A stretch of 64,000 bases of DNA from Isoetes taiwanensis (taxonomy: Eukaryota > Streptophyta > Lycopodiopsida > Isoetales > Isoetaceae). The stretch is from contig JAJEKV010000019.1 in assembly GCA_021234155.1 (NCBI GenBank), positions 5,534,284 to 5,598,283 on the forward strand, given 5' to 3'. Positions within the stretch are counted from its first letter, which is position 1; each line of letters opens with the position of its first letter. Position numbers and translations under genes: made by a program. Below the pieces are notes generated by a model. It ran no database searches and was not told the DNA's origin. It saw only the letters and a program-made list of their open reading frames with translations. Of the stretch, positions 35,459-46,500 are shown piece after piece.

Positions 35459-36208
35459 CTACATGCATCCCAGGAGGCTCTCATGACTGGTGTTCAGGCG
35501 TCCCTAGAGGCTTCCGATGCTGTTCAAAGAGACCTTCAAGCTGCCACTGCCCATATTCAAACTTTGGAGGCCAAACTTCAAGACAAGCACGAGGCTCTAT
35601 TACAGGCCCGTATCGATCTCACAGGTGCTCAGGATCAGACCAGCCTACTTACAGATCAGCAGGCTCAGCTCCAAACCCAAATTCAGGACTTATTGGAACA
35701 AAACAAGTCCAAAGATACTCTCCTGGGTGAAAAGGAGACACACATTGTTAAGCTCGACGCCTTGTACTCAGAGCTTTGCGACAATTACAACACTCAAGTT
35801 CAAAATCTCACTGAGCGTGAAACTCGACTCACCTCCCTTGAAGCTCAGCAAAACACGCTCACCAATCAGTTAACGTCCCTCCAGACTCAGCTGTTGGAGG
35901 TTCAGAAACAAAAGGTCATCGATGATGCGGAGATTGCCACACTTCACCTCCATACTCCTGGGCAATCCTCTTCACATGCCACGCTTCCTGGTAAACGGGT
36001 CCGTGATCAGTCCCGTCTTTTGTTAGAACAGGAGCATCGGATCCGTGACCTTGAACATCAGCTCCAGCAAGCAGTTCAATCTGCTGAGGAAGCCCAAAAC
36101 AAACAGGAGGGATATCTTGACATTGCTACAAACATCCCGGTGGACTTCTCTACTCCTTCCAGCTATATCTTGACTATGTGGTGGCCCGACGGCACCTCTT
36201 TCTTTTGA
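35459..36208 (+). pseudogene. ORF3 coiled-coil segment
   Basis: In the same frame as the preceding piece. It is rich in L, Q, E, A and K with heptad spacing from about 35480 to 36110 (for example HIQTLEAKLQDKHEALLQAR and EQEHRIRDLEHQLQQAVQSA). A coiled coil of some 200 residues implies self-association or binding to another coiled-coil protein, perhaps Gag. The piece ends at a TGA at 36206-36208 after a frame change near 36180. Confidence 0.7.
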
Positions 36209-37704
36209 AGTGGTACACGGCCAATGGCAAAGTTCATCAACCGCCACTCAATAGTGTGGACTTCCTTCGGATCTGGCCGGATCTTTCTATAGAAGATAAG
36301 GGTTTATTTTGTGCACTCTTAGTCTTTGATCAACTCACGGTTGAAGATCCTGAATTAGTCATCTTCCGAGTTGTTCAGCCCATGGCATATGTTTTTCATG
36401 ACTTCTACCTGGCGGATCTCCAGGATAAATTCCGGGATGAGGCCCATCGTGTTTTTAGAGGCAACTCCAATGCTGCTTGGTTGTTATCACCCACCAACAA
36501 ATATTTCAAGGATCCTGCTCAGTCTCAGACTTTTGAACAGGAGTACATGCCTGAACTGGCTCAGCACTTACCTCTGTGGCAGGTCGAAACGTTGGAACAG
36601 GTCAACAAAAATCTGGCACACCCTGATGATCTCGAATTTGCCCAGATTTATATGCAGCACTTGGGAGGCTACAATCAACTCCGTGGCCTTCTGGAAAGCA
36701 AGACCATCCCCACGGGTTGGGTCAATCCTCCTGTCTATCAATTACTCTCTACTTCAGAATGGGACCATTGGTGTCGTGCTCTTGATCAAAATCTTGTTCA
36801 AGCATTTCGGGACATGGCTCGCGCAACCCACGCTGCGGGCATGCTTCCCTCTCCATATGCTTCCTTAGGAGCCCCTCCCCGCCCACGGTTCCTTTCTTCT
36901 GACTGGCATCTTCCCTTTTGGACGAAGGTCATGGATGGCCACGCTGGGTCAACTCCGCCTCAGATCTCCACGGATCTCCGGTGGGATCCCCGATTTGTCA
37001 GACGCTCCAACTGGGAGGATAATGCCACTTTGGACACTACTGAAAATTGGATTTATATCGGTAATGAGCGTGGTTGGCAAAAGCCTGCTGATGCCTTGCA
37101 TGGTCTTGATATCTTCTTGCAGAATGCTGCCACCTCACCAGACCCTTCAGTCCACCGACAAGCTGGTTTCTGTGCTGCTCTCAAATGCATCCTGGTCAGC
37201 TCTTTAAATCGGCAGCGTCCAATCTTTCACTGCAATCCGAATGCCAGCGTCAGTGCCTTCGGTCTCCAAACCTGCCTTCTCATGGAGTGCCAGTTTGTTC
37301 CTTCGGCCGCCCATGCTGCCCTGGAAGACATGGTGCGCTCTCACTTTCTCATTGAGGCCCATCCTGCCCTAGGGCTCAATACCCCTGACGCTCTTCAAAC
37401 ACGCCAGGACCTCATTGCTCATTACCATAATGGCGCCCGACCTCATTCCCGTGAGGATCACTTTCCGACTGCTGGTTTCCCGCCCTCGGAAGCAATTCCT
37501 CCTTTTCTTCAGACTGAGTGTCATTCGGTGGGGGGGAGTGTTAGTCCTGTGCCTCCTGGTTCAGGACTATTCATGCACACGACGGACCAGGTCAAGCTCA
37601 AGGATCCACAGTCAGCCACGGGTCAGCCATCAAAGGCTCAGCAGAAGACCAAGCAGCAGACCACGCAGTCAAAGCCTATCAAGAGGCGCCGCTCAGACAA
37701 GTGA
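36178..37704 (+). pseudogene. ORF3 tryptophan-rich C-terminal domain plus LTR-encoded tail
   Basis: An unbroken stretch of about 508 codons. It is rich in tryptophan and aromatic motifs (LLKWYTANG, FLRIWPDLS, SEWDHWCRAL, SSDWHLPFWTKV, DLRWDPRFVRRSNW, ENWIYIGNERGWQ). It runs through the polypurine tract at 37527-37538 and about 165 bp into the 3' LTR, ending in KPIKRRRSDK, a nuclear-localisation-like basic tail. I recognise no known domain. It is the longest intact coding stretch in the window. Confidence 0.65.
37527..37538 (+). promoter_or_regulatory. Polypurine tract before the 3' LTR
   Basis: GGTGGGGGGGAG directly precedes the TGTTAG of the 3' LTR, the expected primer site for plus-strand synthesis. 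It also codes for part of ORF3 (VGGS). Confidence 0.85.
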
Positions 37705-38120
37705 TGGCCCGTCACCGCTCGCGTCAGCGTCAGCGTGATTCTAGGCACTTCAAGAGGCACCGCCAACATTCCTGCAAATCAGGCCTCCTTCCAGGAGTCG
37801 GCACCGCGATCAATCAGAGTGTCTATATTGGGCCAAAGGCCATTGTACTATATGAGTAGAGCTAGCACATGAGTAGGCTAGATGAGTTTTGAGTCTTGTC
37901 TCGTTTCAGTCTTCTCTCGATTGCGAGAGCTCATGTATGTTCATCATTGATATCAAGGAAGCTTATCATTTTCCTCTCATTGTTCTTTTTGTTCTGTTTT
38001 CTTCTTCTTGTTCTCTTCTTGCAAATCCCGCGTGACATAGTCCCCCGGACTCTCCTGTTAGATCCACGGGTCCTCACAGAGGGCTGTCTTCCAGGAGTTC
38101 CCGAACCCAGACCCCAAACA
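37539..38120 (+). mobile_element. 3' LTR of the complete element, 582 bp
   Basis: Begins TGTTAGTCC after the polypurine tract and ends CCCCAAACA, followed by ATTCT. It agrees closely with the U1 and U2 LTRs. The TATA stretch is slightly shorter here (tactatatgag near 37848). Confidence 0.95.
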
Positions 38121-38125
38121 ATTCT
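38121..38125. repeat. Target-site duplication ATTCT (right)
   Basis: Matches ATTCT at 7633-7637, 16997-17001 and 26377-26381, completing the insertion footprint of the retrotransposon. Confidence 0.9.
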
Positions 38126-38214
38126 CTTCCGAACATTATCCATCTTGTTTGATTTTTGTTACTGCATGGATCTGATCACTTCATTCTACAGGCATATGAA
38201 TTACAATAAATGTT
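38126..38214. other. Right chromosomal flank of the insertion
   Basis: Short T-rich stretch with a possible 3' splice site (cattctacag at about 38191-38200). It resembles in composition the T-rich flank left of the LTRs, consistent with insertion into an intron, but no exon is confirmed. Confidence 0.4.
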
Positions 38215-39373
38215 AACAAGGTTTAAAATGAAACGCACTTATTTAAGAAGTGCGTTTGAAAGATTCCTTCTAAAAATTTACAAAATTCTAAAATACCCCT
38301 AAAAAGGACTCTTTTACTATCTTGTGTCTAAAGATTTATAAAACTGCTCATGAAAACAGACATTTTAGGAAGACTTAACATTAAGGAGAAGAACAACAAA
38401 GAAAAATATCTCATTTTAGAGGGGAAAAGGACCACTACGAAAGCCAAAGATTTATTATGGGGCAAACTCATATGAAAAAATTAGACGCTTTTGTATCTTA
38501 TCCCTTAGAACGTTTATATTGGTTGTTATAGAAGACAAAAAATTTGTTATTTCACAACCATTTTGGCTAAACATCCTAATTGACCTTAAAAGACATTGGG
38601 AGACAGTTGAACAAACTGCTTGAATGAAAAATTATTGTTTTGCATCATATGGTATTACAAATGATAATACATCCACGAAATCATGCGGTTAGTTGAAGTT
38701 CCAACCGACGATGCCAGATAAATTTATACCGAGGAAACGAAGTTGAAGTAGTGAAGCTCGTGATTACATGGCCTTCTTTGTTGTTCTGGAGATGTATTCA
38801 TCATGTCTTTGGGCTTGCACAATACCAATCCACAATATAGTGATGTTGAGAAGATAGTCAAGCTCCTTGTCAATGTTGAGAGTCTTCAAAGACAATTCCA
38901 TCATCTGTAGCGATTAGCATCCATTGCACATTTCTCCACGAGAAGTATTTGTCTATCTTGCTTTTTTGTCCGTTTTGCAAAGAAATAGGTAAACTTTTGA
39001 GGGGTTGCTACTCCTCGCACCCCTATGGACAAACTACGTAGTTTCCTTCTCGTTGAACACATGTGTCTCCATAACATTTTGGGGTCCTTTGCCTTTAGAA
39101 GCAGTTTTTGAGCTGCCTAAAGTGAAGTTAGCATGTGTGTAGAGAAAAAAAAGTAAAAATAACAACGGGATTCGACTAATTTATGCTCTAACATTGCATT
39201 ACAAGGTCAGAGAATTTAGAACTATTTTAGAACTTTTTGAACTAAAAAACTAAGAAAACTGCATAAAATTATCCCTTGAGTGTGTTATTTCAACAGTATT
39301 AAGTTGCAAAAACCTTTGGGAGCAAGAAAGACCCCACAAGATTTTGCACGATATAAACTTATACTCCTGGACT

Positions 39374-39416
39374 ACATATTTTATGTATATATATATCTAT
39401 ATACATCTTATACATG

Positions 39417-39447
<31 letters not shown>

Positions 39448-39640
39448 CAATATATATACGTTCACATATTTGTATATATAAAAAAAAAAAAAAAGCTGGT
39501 ATAAATTTATATCTGCTGGGAAGTCTCATGTATAGATTTATACCGCAAGACTTCTCTTTTTTTCGGATATATATATGTAAATATATATGTTATATATATA
39601 TATATTATATATTTATATAATATACATATATATATATATC
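39374..39640. repeat. TA microsatellites
   Basis: Several (TA)n and related runs (about 39374-39480 and 39567-39640), with a poly-A run at about 39480-39494. They lie inside the 2.26-kb element. Such tracts are prone to length variation and to cruciform extrusion. Confidence 0.9.
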
Positions 39641-39643
39641 TTT

Positions 39644-39879
39644 GGTATAAATTTATACCGAGAAAACTCTTGCGGTATAAATTTATACCGCTTGGGTCCT
39701 CTTGCGGTATAAATTTATACCGTTCGAGTCCTTTTGCTGTATAAATTTATACCGCTCGAGTTCTTTTGTTGTATAAATCTATACCGCTCAAGTCTTCTTG
39801 CGGTATAAATTTATACCGTGCGAACTCTCTAGCATACTATGTCCACATATTACTATCTATTAAGGTATAAATTTATACC
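39644..39879. repeat. Palindromic minisatellite GGTATAAATTTATACC
   Basis: Seven copies of the 16-bp perfect palindrome (a few with one change), mostly spaced about 35 bp apart, separated by short variable linkers such as gcttgggtcctcttgc. Degenerate single copies occur at about 38716 and 39500. Each palindrome contains TATAAATTTATA, a TATA-like word on both strands. Confidence 0.9.
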
Positions 39880-40539
39880 ATCTTGAAATTTATTTGGAAG
39901 AAACTAAAGACTACAGAGAACAAATAAATTACAAAGTTTAAAAAGTCCGTGATTGGATACATACGTTAACCATCGCGGATATCACAGAAGTCTATAGCAA
40001 GTTTGGAGGAGCAAATAAGAGCAAGTGTATAAAGCAAAGCGCCAAGCATCTTCGACTTCACCTCGCGTGTGAGGCATACTTTAAGGTGACAATATTTGCT
40101 TCATTGAGGCAATATCAAAATGTGTTGCATTTTTTGCAATTTTGTTCATAATTTTGTAGTGAATTTATAAACTTTGAACTAAATACGTTTTTGGGCACTC
40201 TTAGCGCTTGCTGTTTTTTTTCAATGTCTATTTTGTTTTGTCCTTAAAAATATTACTATTTCTAACTAGGGGGCCAAAAAATGGTACCAAACAATTTTGA
40301 ATGGAAGCTGAGTTCAAATTCCCCTCCAAAAATGGTGCCTAAAATATTCAAATTGTCACACTTGTCACAAATATACCAAGAAAAGGGCATTTTTAAGGGA
40401 ATTTTAGGGAATCTTTCAAAGATTCCTTTTGAAATGCGTTTGCAGCAAATAAGTGTGTTTCATTTTAAACTTTGTTTGTTATGAAATATTGCTGGATCAA
40501 TAATTTCTGAACTGTTGCACTATCACTACCACCCCAAAA

Positions 40540-41400
40540 CTGGGTCCACATGTTGTTTTTCAGTGTCTTTTTTGCTAAAAAACAACACCAAAAAACTACG
40601 TGTTGTTTTTTGTCCGGATTTGCTAGAAATGACGTGTAGTTTTTAGCCAAATTTTTATACATGTAGTTTTTTTTGTTAAAAGTCTACACGTAGAGTTTTG
40701 TCAAAATTATCTACACGTAGGAATTACATGTGTATCTACATGTTGTTTTTTAGAAGTAGATGTGGTTTTCAAGTGTTGATTTTTCTAAAATAGACATGTG
40801 GTTCTTAATAAAACCTAAAAGGTCCACATGTAGTTTTTAACTATTATTTTGTATGAAAAAAACACTAAAAAACTACGTATAGAATTTTGTCCGATTTTGC
40901 TAGAAACTACACGTAGTTTCTTTGTTTTTTTTTTTAACTATGTTGTTTTTAAATGTTGTTTTCTTAAAAAAGTGATATGTGTTTTCTAGGAAGAATGTGG
41001 TTTTTTTGTAAACTTTGTTGTTTCTAAGTGTTGTTTTCTTAATAAAATGATATGTGTCTTTTAACAACAATATGGTTTTTTTTTTAACTCTGTTGTTTTT
41101 AAGTGTTGTTTTCTTAACAAAACGACCTGTTGTTTTTTTTACCTATGTTGTTTCTAAGTGTTGTTTTCTTAGAAAAATGATATGTGGTTTTTAAAAAATA
41201 CCTGTTGTTTTCAAGTATTCTTTTTCTCATGAAGAAGAATTTCGATATATAGGTTTATATAAAATCAACATGTGGTTGTATAAAATAAGCACTTTCAAGT
41301 GTTGTTTTTGTGAAAAAAAAACATAGTTTTGAATTGAAAACTATGCAAGTGTTATTTTTGTTTGTTTTTCTAAAACAAAGACGTGGTTTTGAATTGAAGA
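40540..41400. repeat. Left subterminal repeat zone of the CACTA element
   Basis: Words such as AAGTGTTGTTTTCTTAA, ATGATATGTGGTTTTT and CTACACGTAG recur many times. The complementary words (CTTAAAAACAACACC, AAAAACCACACCTC) fill the right zone at 50030-50830. In CACTA elements such repeats are transposase-binding sites. Confidence 0.7.
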
Positions 41401-41689
41401 TCTAGAAACCATTGGAAAATATATACCTTTATTGCAGTTACAATTCACAATCAGAACAAGATATTTTCAGCAAAACTTGCTTGCTACCATTAATCTGTGA
41501 AACAAATTTAGAAATACAATCATTCTAAACAAGATTTAGACATCTTCTGTTAGATGGCAAAGCCGAAGCGGCATGGTGAAAAGTTTGCTAAGAACTCTGA
41601 TAACATTAAGCAGAGTATCTGCTTTTCAGATAGGCGTTTGCGGCCAGGCCAGAGCAGGTATTTGGCAGCAAAACTTGCCCACAGATCAC

Positions 41690-41935
41690 CATCACCATAA
41701 CCCTCTACGCTTCCTGTCTCCTAAGGCAGCAAAAATTGCCATATTCTTGAAGAAGCCAAGCAGCAAAACGTTGAACAGAAAATAACATGAAGCCCCTGTT
41801 TAATCAACAAATCTATTACCTGCTGTAAACCATTTTCTTCATTGGAAGTAAGAATAGTGGTAAAGCCTATATTTCGAGGCCGATGCCTCTGTGGCCTCCA
41901 GTGATCACAGTCTGCAGTCCACCACAAATTCGTTT
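41690..41935 (-). pseudogene. Short-chain dehydrogenase (SDR) gene fragment
   Basis: On the minus strand the Rossmann nucleotide-binding motif TVITGGHRGIGLEI ends at a stop. It is followed, after a small deletion and frame change, by GFTTILTSNEENGLQQVIDL and IKQGLHVIF, then in another frame SVQRFAAWLLQEYGNF. This order matches the N-terminal third of plant SDRs of the salutaridine/menthone reductase type, which reduce ketones with NADPH. The catalytic YxxxK part is absent. It is a broken fragment, probably captured by the surrounding transposon. Confidence 0.65.
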
Positions 41936-42558
41936 GAAAGAGTCTTTTTTAAGGAAAAAAAAGGTTTGGAAGATGACCTCTACCTTCATACAATGTCGAT
42001 TGGCGACCATTGAAAGCGGGTGAGCTCGAGTGAAGGATAAATAGAACAATCTGTAAAAACAAAAAGCCGAGTCTCAATTTAGGCAGAGCGTGCAAGGGAC
42101 TCTAAGGGAGCATAAAGCCAAATCCTTCACCAATTTAACAGAGGGGTGCAAGCTAAATCCTGCAAAGGAAACTTAAATCCGTAGATCGACGGACTAGAAT
42201 GGACCCAAGAACGAATGAGATGAATTTGTGCGTAAGAACAAAAGATTAATCCCGGAAGAACAAGGTGAATTGATGACCAAAAAAGACAACGCCAGGTTGA
42301 AATGAAACGCATAACACGGCCGAAATAGAGCGAGAATATTCACAACCGGGAAATTTTGAATCGGAAGAAGACCCGGATGCTCGAATTTAGAAGCAACGCT
42401 GAAGTTCCGGCAAAAGATGGTAGAGAATTACAAGATGACGACGAGTCAAATGACCTATTTCACCATTAACGAAACCTTCTTCCCCTCGCTTTTAAAAACA
42501 TTCAAGACGATGAAACCTTGGGCTAATCGATGATGGCGTAAGAAGAGCCCGTAAAAAG

Positions 42559-42655
42559 GAGTGGACAAAAGAATGTGGAGGATTTGATCAGAGTGGACAA
42601 AAGAATGTGGAGGATTTGATCAGAGTGGACAAAAGAATGTGGACGGATTTGATCA
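42559..42655. repeat. 32-bp tandem repeat, three copies
   Basis: A unit beginning GAGTGGACAAAAGAATGTGG is repeated three times head to tail. The third copy has one extra base (ggacgg). No function is evident. Confidence 0.95.
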
Positions 42656-42659
42656 GAGC

Positions 42660-42930
42660 CTTCAGACGCCTAAAGCTCCAGACTTTTCTCCTAGCGCCCA
42701 TTCTACCAGAGCTCGAATCTAACCTCAAGGCCTAAACAAGCACTTTCGATTTGAGCAGCTCGAATCCGATCTAAAGACTCCGCAAACGCCTAAACAATCA
42801 CTTTCCGATCCAAGATTTGGGCAAAAAGCGCCGGCGGAAGGCGGAGAAACAAATAGAAACTGGCCACCAATAGGATCGCAAGGCGGAGATCGACATCTCG
42901 GCCGCTCATCTCTGTTCATCTTAGCCATTC
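42660..42930. other. GC-richer, gene-like patch in the CACTA interior
   Basis: Higher GC than its surroundings, with a 67-codon minus-strand ORF (MAKMNRDERPRCRSPPCD...) ending near 42725. It could be the 5' end of a captured gene, but nothing in it is recognisable. Confidence 0.2.
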
Positions 42931-43022
42931 AATAATTCGATATGATACCTTCTCACAATCACAAGTGAATATTTAAATTGAGGGAACATTTGTTTAGAAT
43001 AGATATTTAAATTGAGGGACAT

Positions 43023-43541
43023 TTGTTTGGGGTGTATTTAAAAATTTTTCAACCATTGCATTATGGAATTTCATGGGGAATATCCCATATGCGGCTTGAC
43101 CCGATTTGGAAGGACGCATCTAAAAAACCATTTCAATGTTTGTCAACGACAACCATTTCTTGCCTGTATTCACATCAAACCTTCACTGCCTCTATTTCTT
43201 GCTTCTATTCACATCTTAGAGGAATTGAACCTTCGTGTTTCACCAAAAGACTGAGCAACACTGACAATAGACCAACAGCAACATACCCTAAACAAGAAAC
43301 AAAAGAAATCTCAGAAGCAGATAGAGCCCTGTGGCTGCCGATCCTGCTATGGTATGCCAACACCACAAGCTTCCCAAAATCGAAAATATATAGCAGAACA
43401 CCGAAAGCTATAACTGAAGATATCACTATGGCTGAACATGCAGCTGAAGCTATGATGTCCGGCAGAGACCTGGCCGCCTTTCCAATGCCCGTTGCCGCCT
43501 TCCTACAAGAATACCATGCCGATAATAGAAAACGTCTGTAA
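43023..43541 (+). CDS. Hypothetical 172-residue ORF in the CACTA interior
   Basis: An open frame whose last 95 residues look more protein-like (EISEADRALWLPILLWYANT, DITMAEHAAEAMMSGRDLAA, FLQEYHADNRKRL). The N-terminal part is low-complexity and probably untranslated. I recognise no family. It may be a terminal exon of another captured gene or a chance ORF. Confidence 0.2.
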   Translation: MFGVYLKIFQPLHYGISWGISHMRLDPIWKDASKKPFQCLSTTTISCLYSHQTFTASISCFYSHLRGIEPSCFTKRLSNTDNRPTATYPKQETKEISEADRALWLPILLWYANTTSFPKSKIYSRTPKAITEDITMAEHAAEAMMSGRDLAAFPMPVAAFLQEYHADNRKRL

Positions 43542-43559
43542 CCCTAGATGCTCATATTT

Positions 43560-46500
43560 GGAATCCAGAGTGCCACCGTCAGATTATACTATTCTGATAC
43601 AAATACCAAAATAGCCTTCGGAAATCTTAGGTTATAAAGATACGGTTTGTGATTTCGGCCACTATGGTTTTGACCTTTAGTTTTCAAAATTGACTGGCCC
43701 TTCAACACACGTTATTTTATTTACCATAGTCAACAATAGTGATATTTTTTGTAACGCAATGCATTTGCCCTAGTTTTGCAATATGACAACCATAATAATA
43801 GCACTTAGACAATGCATATAACACTCTTACCTACAATGTGACATCTTTGCAAATAACATGCTTTAGCAATTGCCACCTAACAATGCTAGAACACAGGTTT
43901 GTTATGGCACTACAAATAGGCTGCCATGACATAACTGGATATGCATGCACTCATAAAGGTTTATCAAATTGTAATTATTGCTTTACACGAAAAAATCTAA
44001 AGCTGCAAAAGTTGACATGGAATATAATGATGTGGAACTCCAGATGGTGACATGTCATTTCTAGTCACCTTGCTTGCCACTATAACCTACTTATCTTTTA
44101 ATCCCTCCCTTTTTTTTAATTGGCCTAGTCATTTTCTATTTAAAGTGCATAGAATGCTTAGTCATCATGTCTAGGCAAATTCTGCATTTTTTTCACCCCT
44201 TCATCTTTTGCCACCTCACCACTCATCTTCGCCACCTCATCATACTCATGCCATGTCATCTCCCATATTTTTTGCAAAGAAAGAAGTTTGCTTGCTCTTT
44301 TGATGCCACCTCGTTATTTCTAGGGCCATGATGTCATTGCCATGTCACCTTATATGCCACTATTCTACTCCTGCACTGCCACTCTGCTCCAACGAAGTAG
44401 ATTTCGGCTTGAGCTTGGAAATTTCTCTGTAGAGACACACATCTCACATTCGCAGACCATCTCCATGTCGTTTGAATGCAAATGGATGAAATGCTTAAGA
44501 AAATGATGAACTTAAATAGAGTCTGCATCTTTGCCGCCTGCATTATTCCATAGATACGGCATGGCACAACTCTTTGCATATAGATACCATATTTCTCATA
44601 TAAAAAGGTTTTTTAAACTCTTAACCATGGTCTAAAGGCCAAAAAAATGTGCCAACCACTATTGGACTTTAAAATGTTCAATGGTTTTAGTCATAAGGAA
44701 TAAGTGGAAGCTAGGCCAACTTTATGGAATCATTCTCTTCAAGTTTTTTGACCATGGGGTGTGGGTCTACACTTAATTATAAGAGCTTCTTTTTGAACCA
44801 AGTCTCAATGCTCAACCATAAAAGACTTTGGGCATGGAAGTATGGCAAAATGAAAATAAGTCTTTTGGTGCTAAAATAATATGGCAAGGTAGGAAATAAT
44901 GGAAGTATGATATGAGAGGGGTAACATCATAGTGGCAAAATGGCAAGGATGGTAAATTCCAAAATAATAATGGTATCACAAAGGCAAAAGTGATCGGGGT
45001 GAATACTCCCAAAGGTTCATATGGAAAAAACAAGGAAATGGCTAATCAAAAATACACAAGGGGTGAATAAGGTGTTCCAAGGGCAAGGATGGATATGGGA
45101 ACGAGAAAAAAGGCTAGGCTAAGAGGGTGCAAGGGTGGATATATAGTAAAGGTGAGCATATTAGAATAAAAAGCAAATGTGGATATGGAAATGGAGAAAA
45201 GGGCTAAGGCTTAAACCACGTACCATGGGGTCTTCCAAACTCCAACTTCCAAACTTTAAAGGAGCATCTTCCAATCTTCTTAACCCAAAGTCTTCTAGAA
45301 CATGTCTTGACCAAATGTTTGCCCACAGATAGTAACTCTCATGAAGTTTTACCTTGAGTGCTTTAAGTTGACCTTGAGGATGAATTTTCTTTGACCTTCA
45401 TACCAATGTTGCCTACCAAGGTCTTCCAAACTTTGACCTAGTCTTCAAGCATAAACCAGATAGTTAGTATGTTGGCCTTTGGGGGCAATAGGGAACTCTG
45501 CAAAAGTTGACATGAAATATGATGATGTGGCTTCCTCCTTTAAAACTTCATCTAAATCGTTAGAATTACACTTGACATAAATTTCCAAAATTGAATGCCA
45601 AAAATATCACAATGTGTAGGTATGATGATCCATTAACTAGCCTTCCGTATGCCACAAAGGAGGCCTAGGGGCGAGTACATCAATGAACCATAATTGACAA
45701 TTCCTAGTTTAAGATATAGACATTGAATATATGCACAAAAGTTGTTGAAGAACTACATTTGGATATGGTGAATGACATGGAAAAAAGTGGCATGATGATG
45801 TGGCATAGGGTATTTCTTGCAATCTCCATGAAATGAGTGGAGAAAATTGAAATTTGCAACCATTAGTACTTTGTATGCTTTGAAAGTTTCAAAATAAACT
45901 AGTCCAAACTCATATTGCGTGACTTTCGCGATGCTATCTCGAGATCGTTTCTTGACTGTTTTTTGCAAATCATTGCACAAAAAATACTTCTTGTGATCCA
46001 AATTGCAATTTGATCACTTGCCTTATATTACAACTCCTTTTGGCACACTCCAGCTTTGGAATTTCTCAAAACTCCATTAACAACTCAAAATCCTTATTTC
46101 TGATCACTGTTTGCAGTTTGACTTTCATTGACCAAATTTTGTCCCGACTTAGAACTCGAAAGAATTGGCCAAGGTTTTCACCATTGCTTCTCAACAACTT
46201 TTCTCTACCAAATTAAGCAATCAATACACAAGAATCAGGTTTATCTCTCGCATGCCATCTCGATTTGAGTATCGCTACCATTTTTAAAATCATTTAAGTT
46301 CAAAGACCTCTATCGATACACTTTCAACGATGTGAAAGGTATTCAATAAATGGGTCTTGAACTATTACAATGCAGTCTTTTAACTATTTTACATTAGGAA
46401 TGGATGTCCAACATTGCAATGCATAACCTTATTAATAAGAATGTTAAGCACACAAAGGAGCACATCTACTTCAACTATTGTTCGTCAGAATCTCATGTGT

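Larger units (their letters stand above)
34523..37704 (+). pseudogene. ORF3: large accessory protein of the retrotransposon
   Basis: A roughly 1000-residue coding region between pol and the 3' LTR, read in three pieces. It probably starts at the ATG at 34523 (MAAPKLSTLQAYAP). Frame changes lie near 34570, 34740 and 36180, and an in-frame TAG at 35456-35458 lies in CTGTAGCT, one C-to-T change from CTGCAGCT. The order is a helical N-terminal domain, a serine/glutamine-rich linker, a long coiled coil and a tryptophan-rich C-terminal domain, then a basic tail encoded by the LTR. I see no signal peptide or membrane segment, so it does not look like an envelope protein. Confidence 0.65.
26382..38120 (+). 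mobile_element. Complete Ty3/gypsy retrotransposon, Tat/Athila-like
   Basis: An 11.7-kb element in the order 5' LTR, leader, gag, insert, protease, RT, RNase H, integrase, antisense ORF, ORF3, polypurine tract, 3' LTR, with ATTCT on both sides. Integrase after RNase H places it in Ty3/gypsy. Absence of a chromodomain, the integrase motif NGLAESTNKT, and extra ORFs (one antisense) between pol and the 3' LTR point to the plant Tat/Athila group; the group is inference. The LTRs match closely outside CAG/CTG sites, so the insertion is probably young. Confidence 0.9.
38215..40476. mobile_element. 2.26-kb terminal-inverted-repeat element, non-coding
   Basis: The left end AACAAGGTTTAAAATGAAAC and the right end read on the minus strand (AACAAAGTTTAAAATGAAAC) match at about 28 of 30 bases, with looser similarity over some 90 bp. 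TGTT flanks both sides (38211-38214 and 40477-40480), a possible 4-bp target duplication. Each end can also fold on itself (AAACGCACTT...AAGTGCGTTT on the left). The interior is AT-rich, has no transposase ORF and carries TA runs and a palindromic minisatellite. It is likely a non-autonomous DNA transposon; the superfamily is unclear. Confidence 0.6.

Noticed and set aside
34523-37704. ORF3 as an envelope gene
   Set aside because: No signal peptide, transmembrane segment or glycoprotein-like cysteine pattern is visible; coiled coil and tryptophan-rich domains dominate.
43907-43935. CACTACAAATAGG as the left partner of the CACTA end at 49927
   Set aside because: Similarity stops after eight bases and no TGACG-type subterminal repeats follow.
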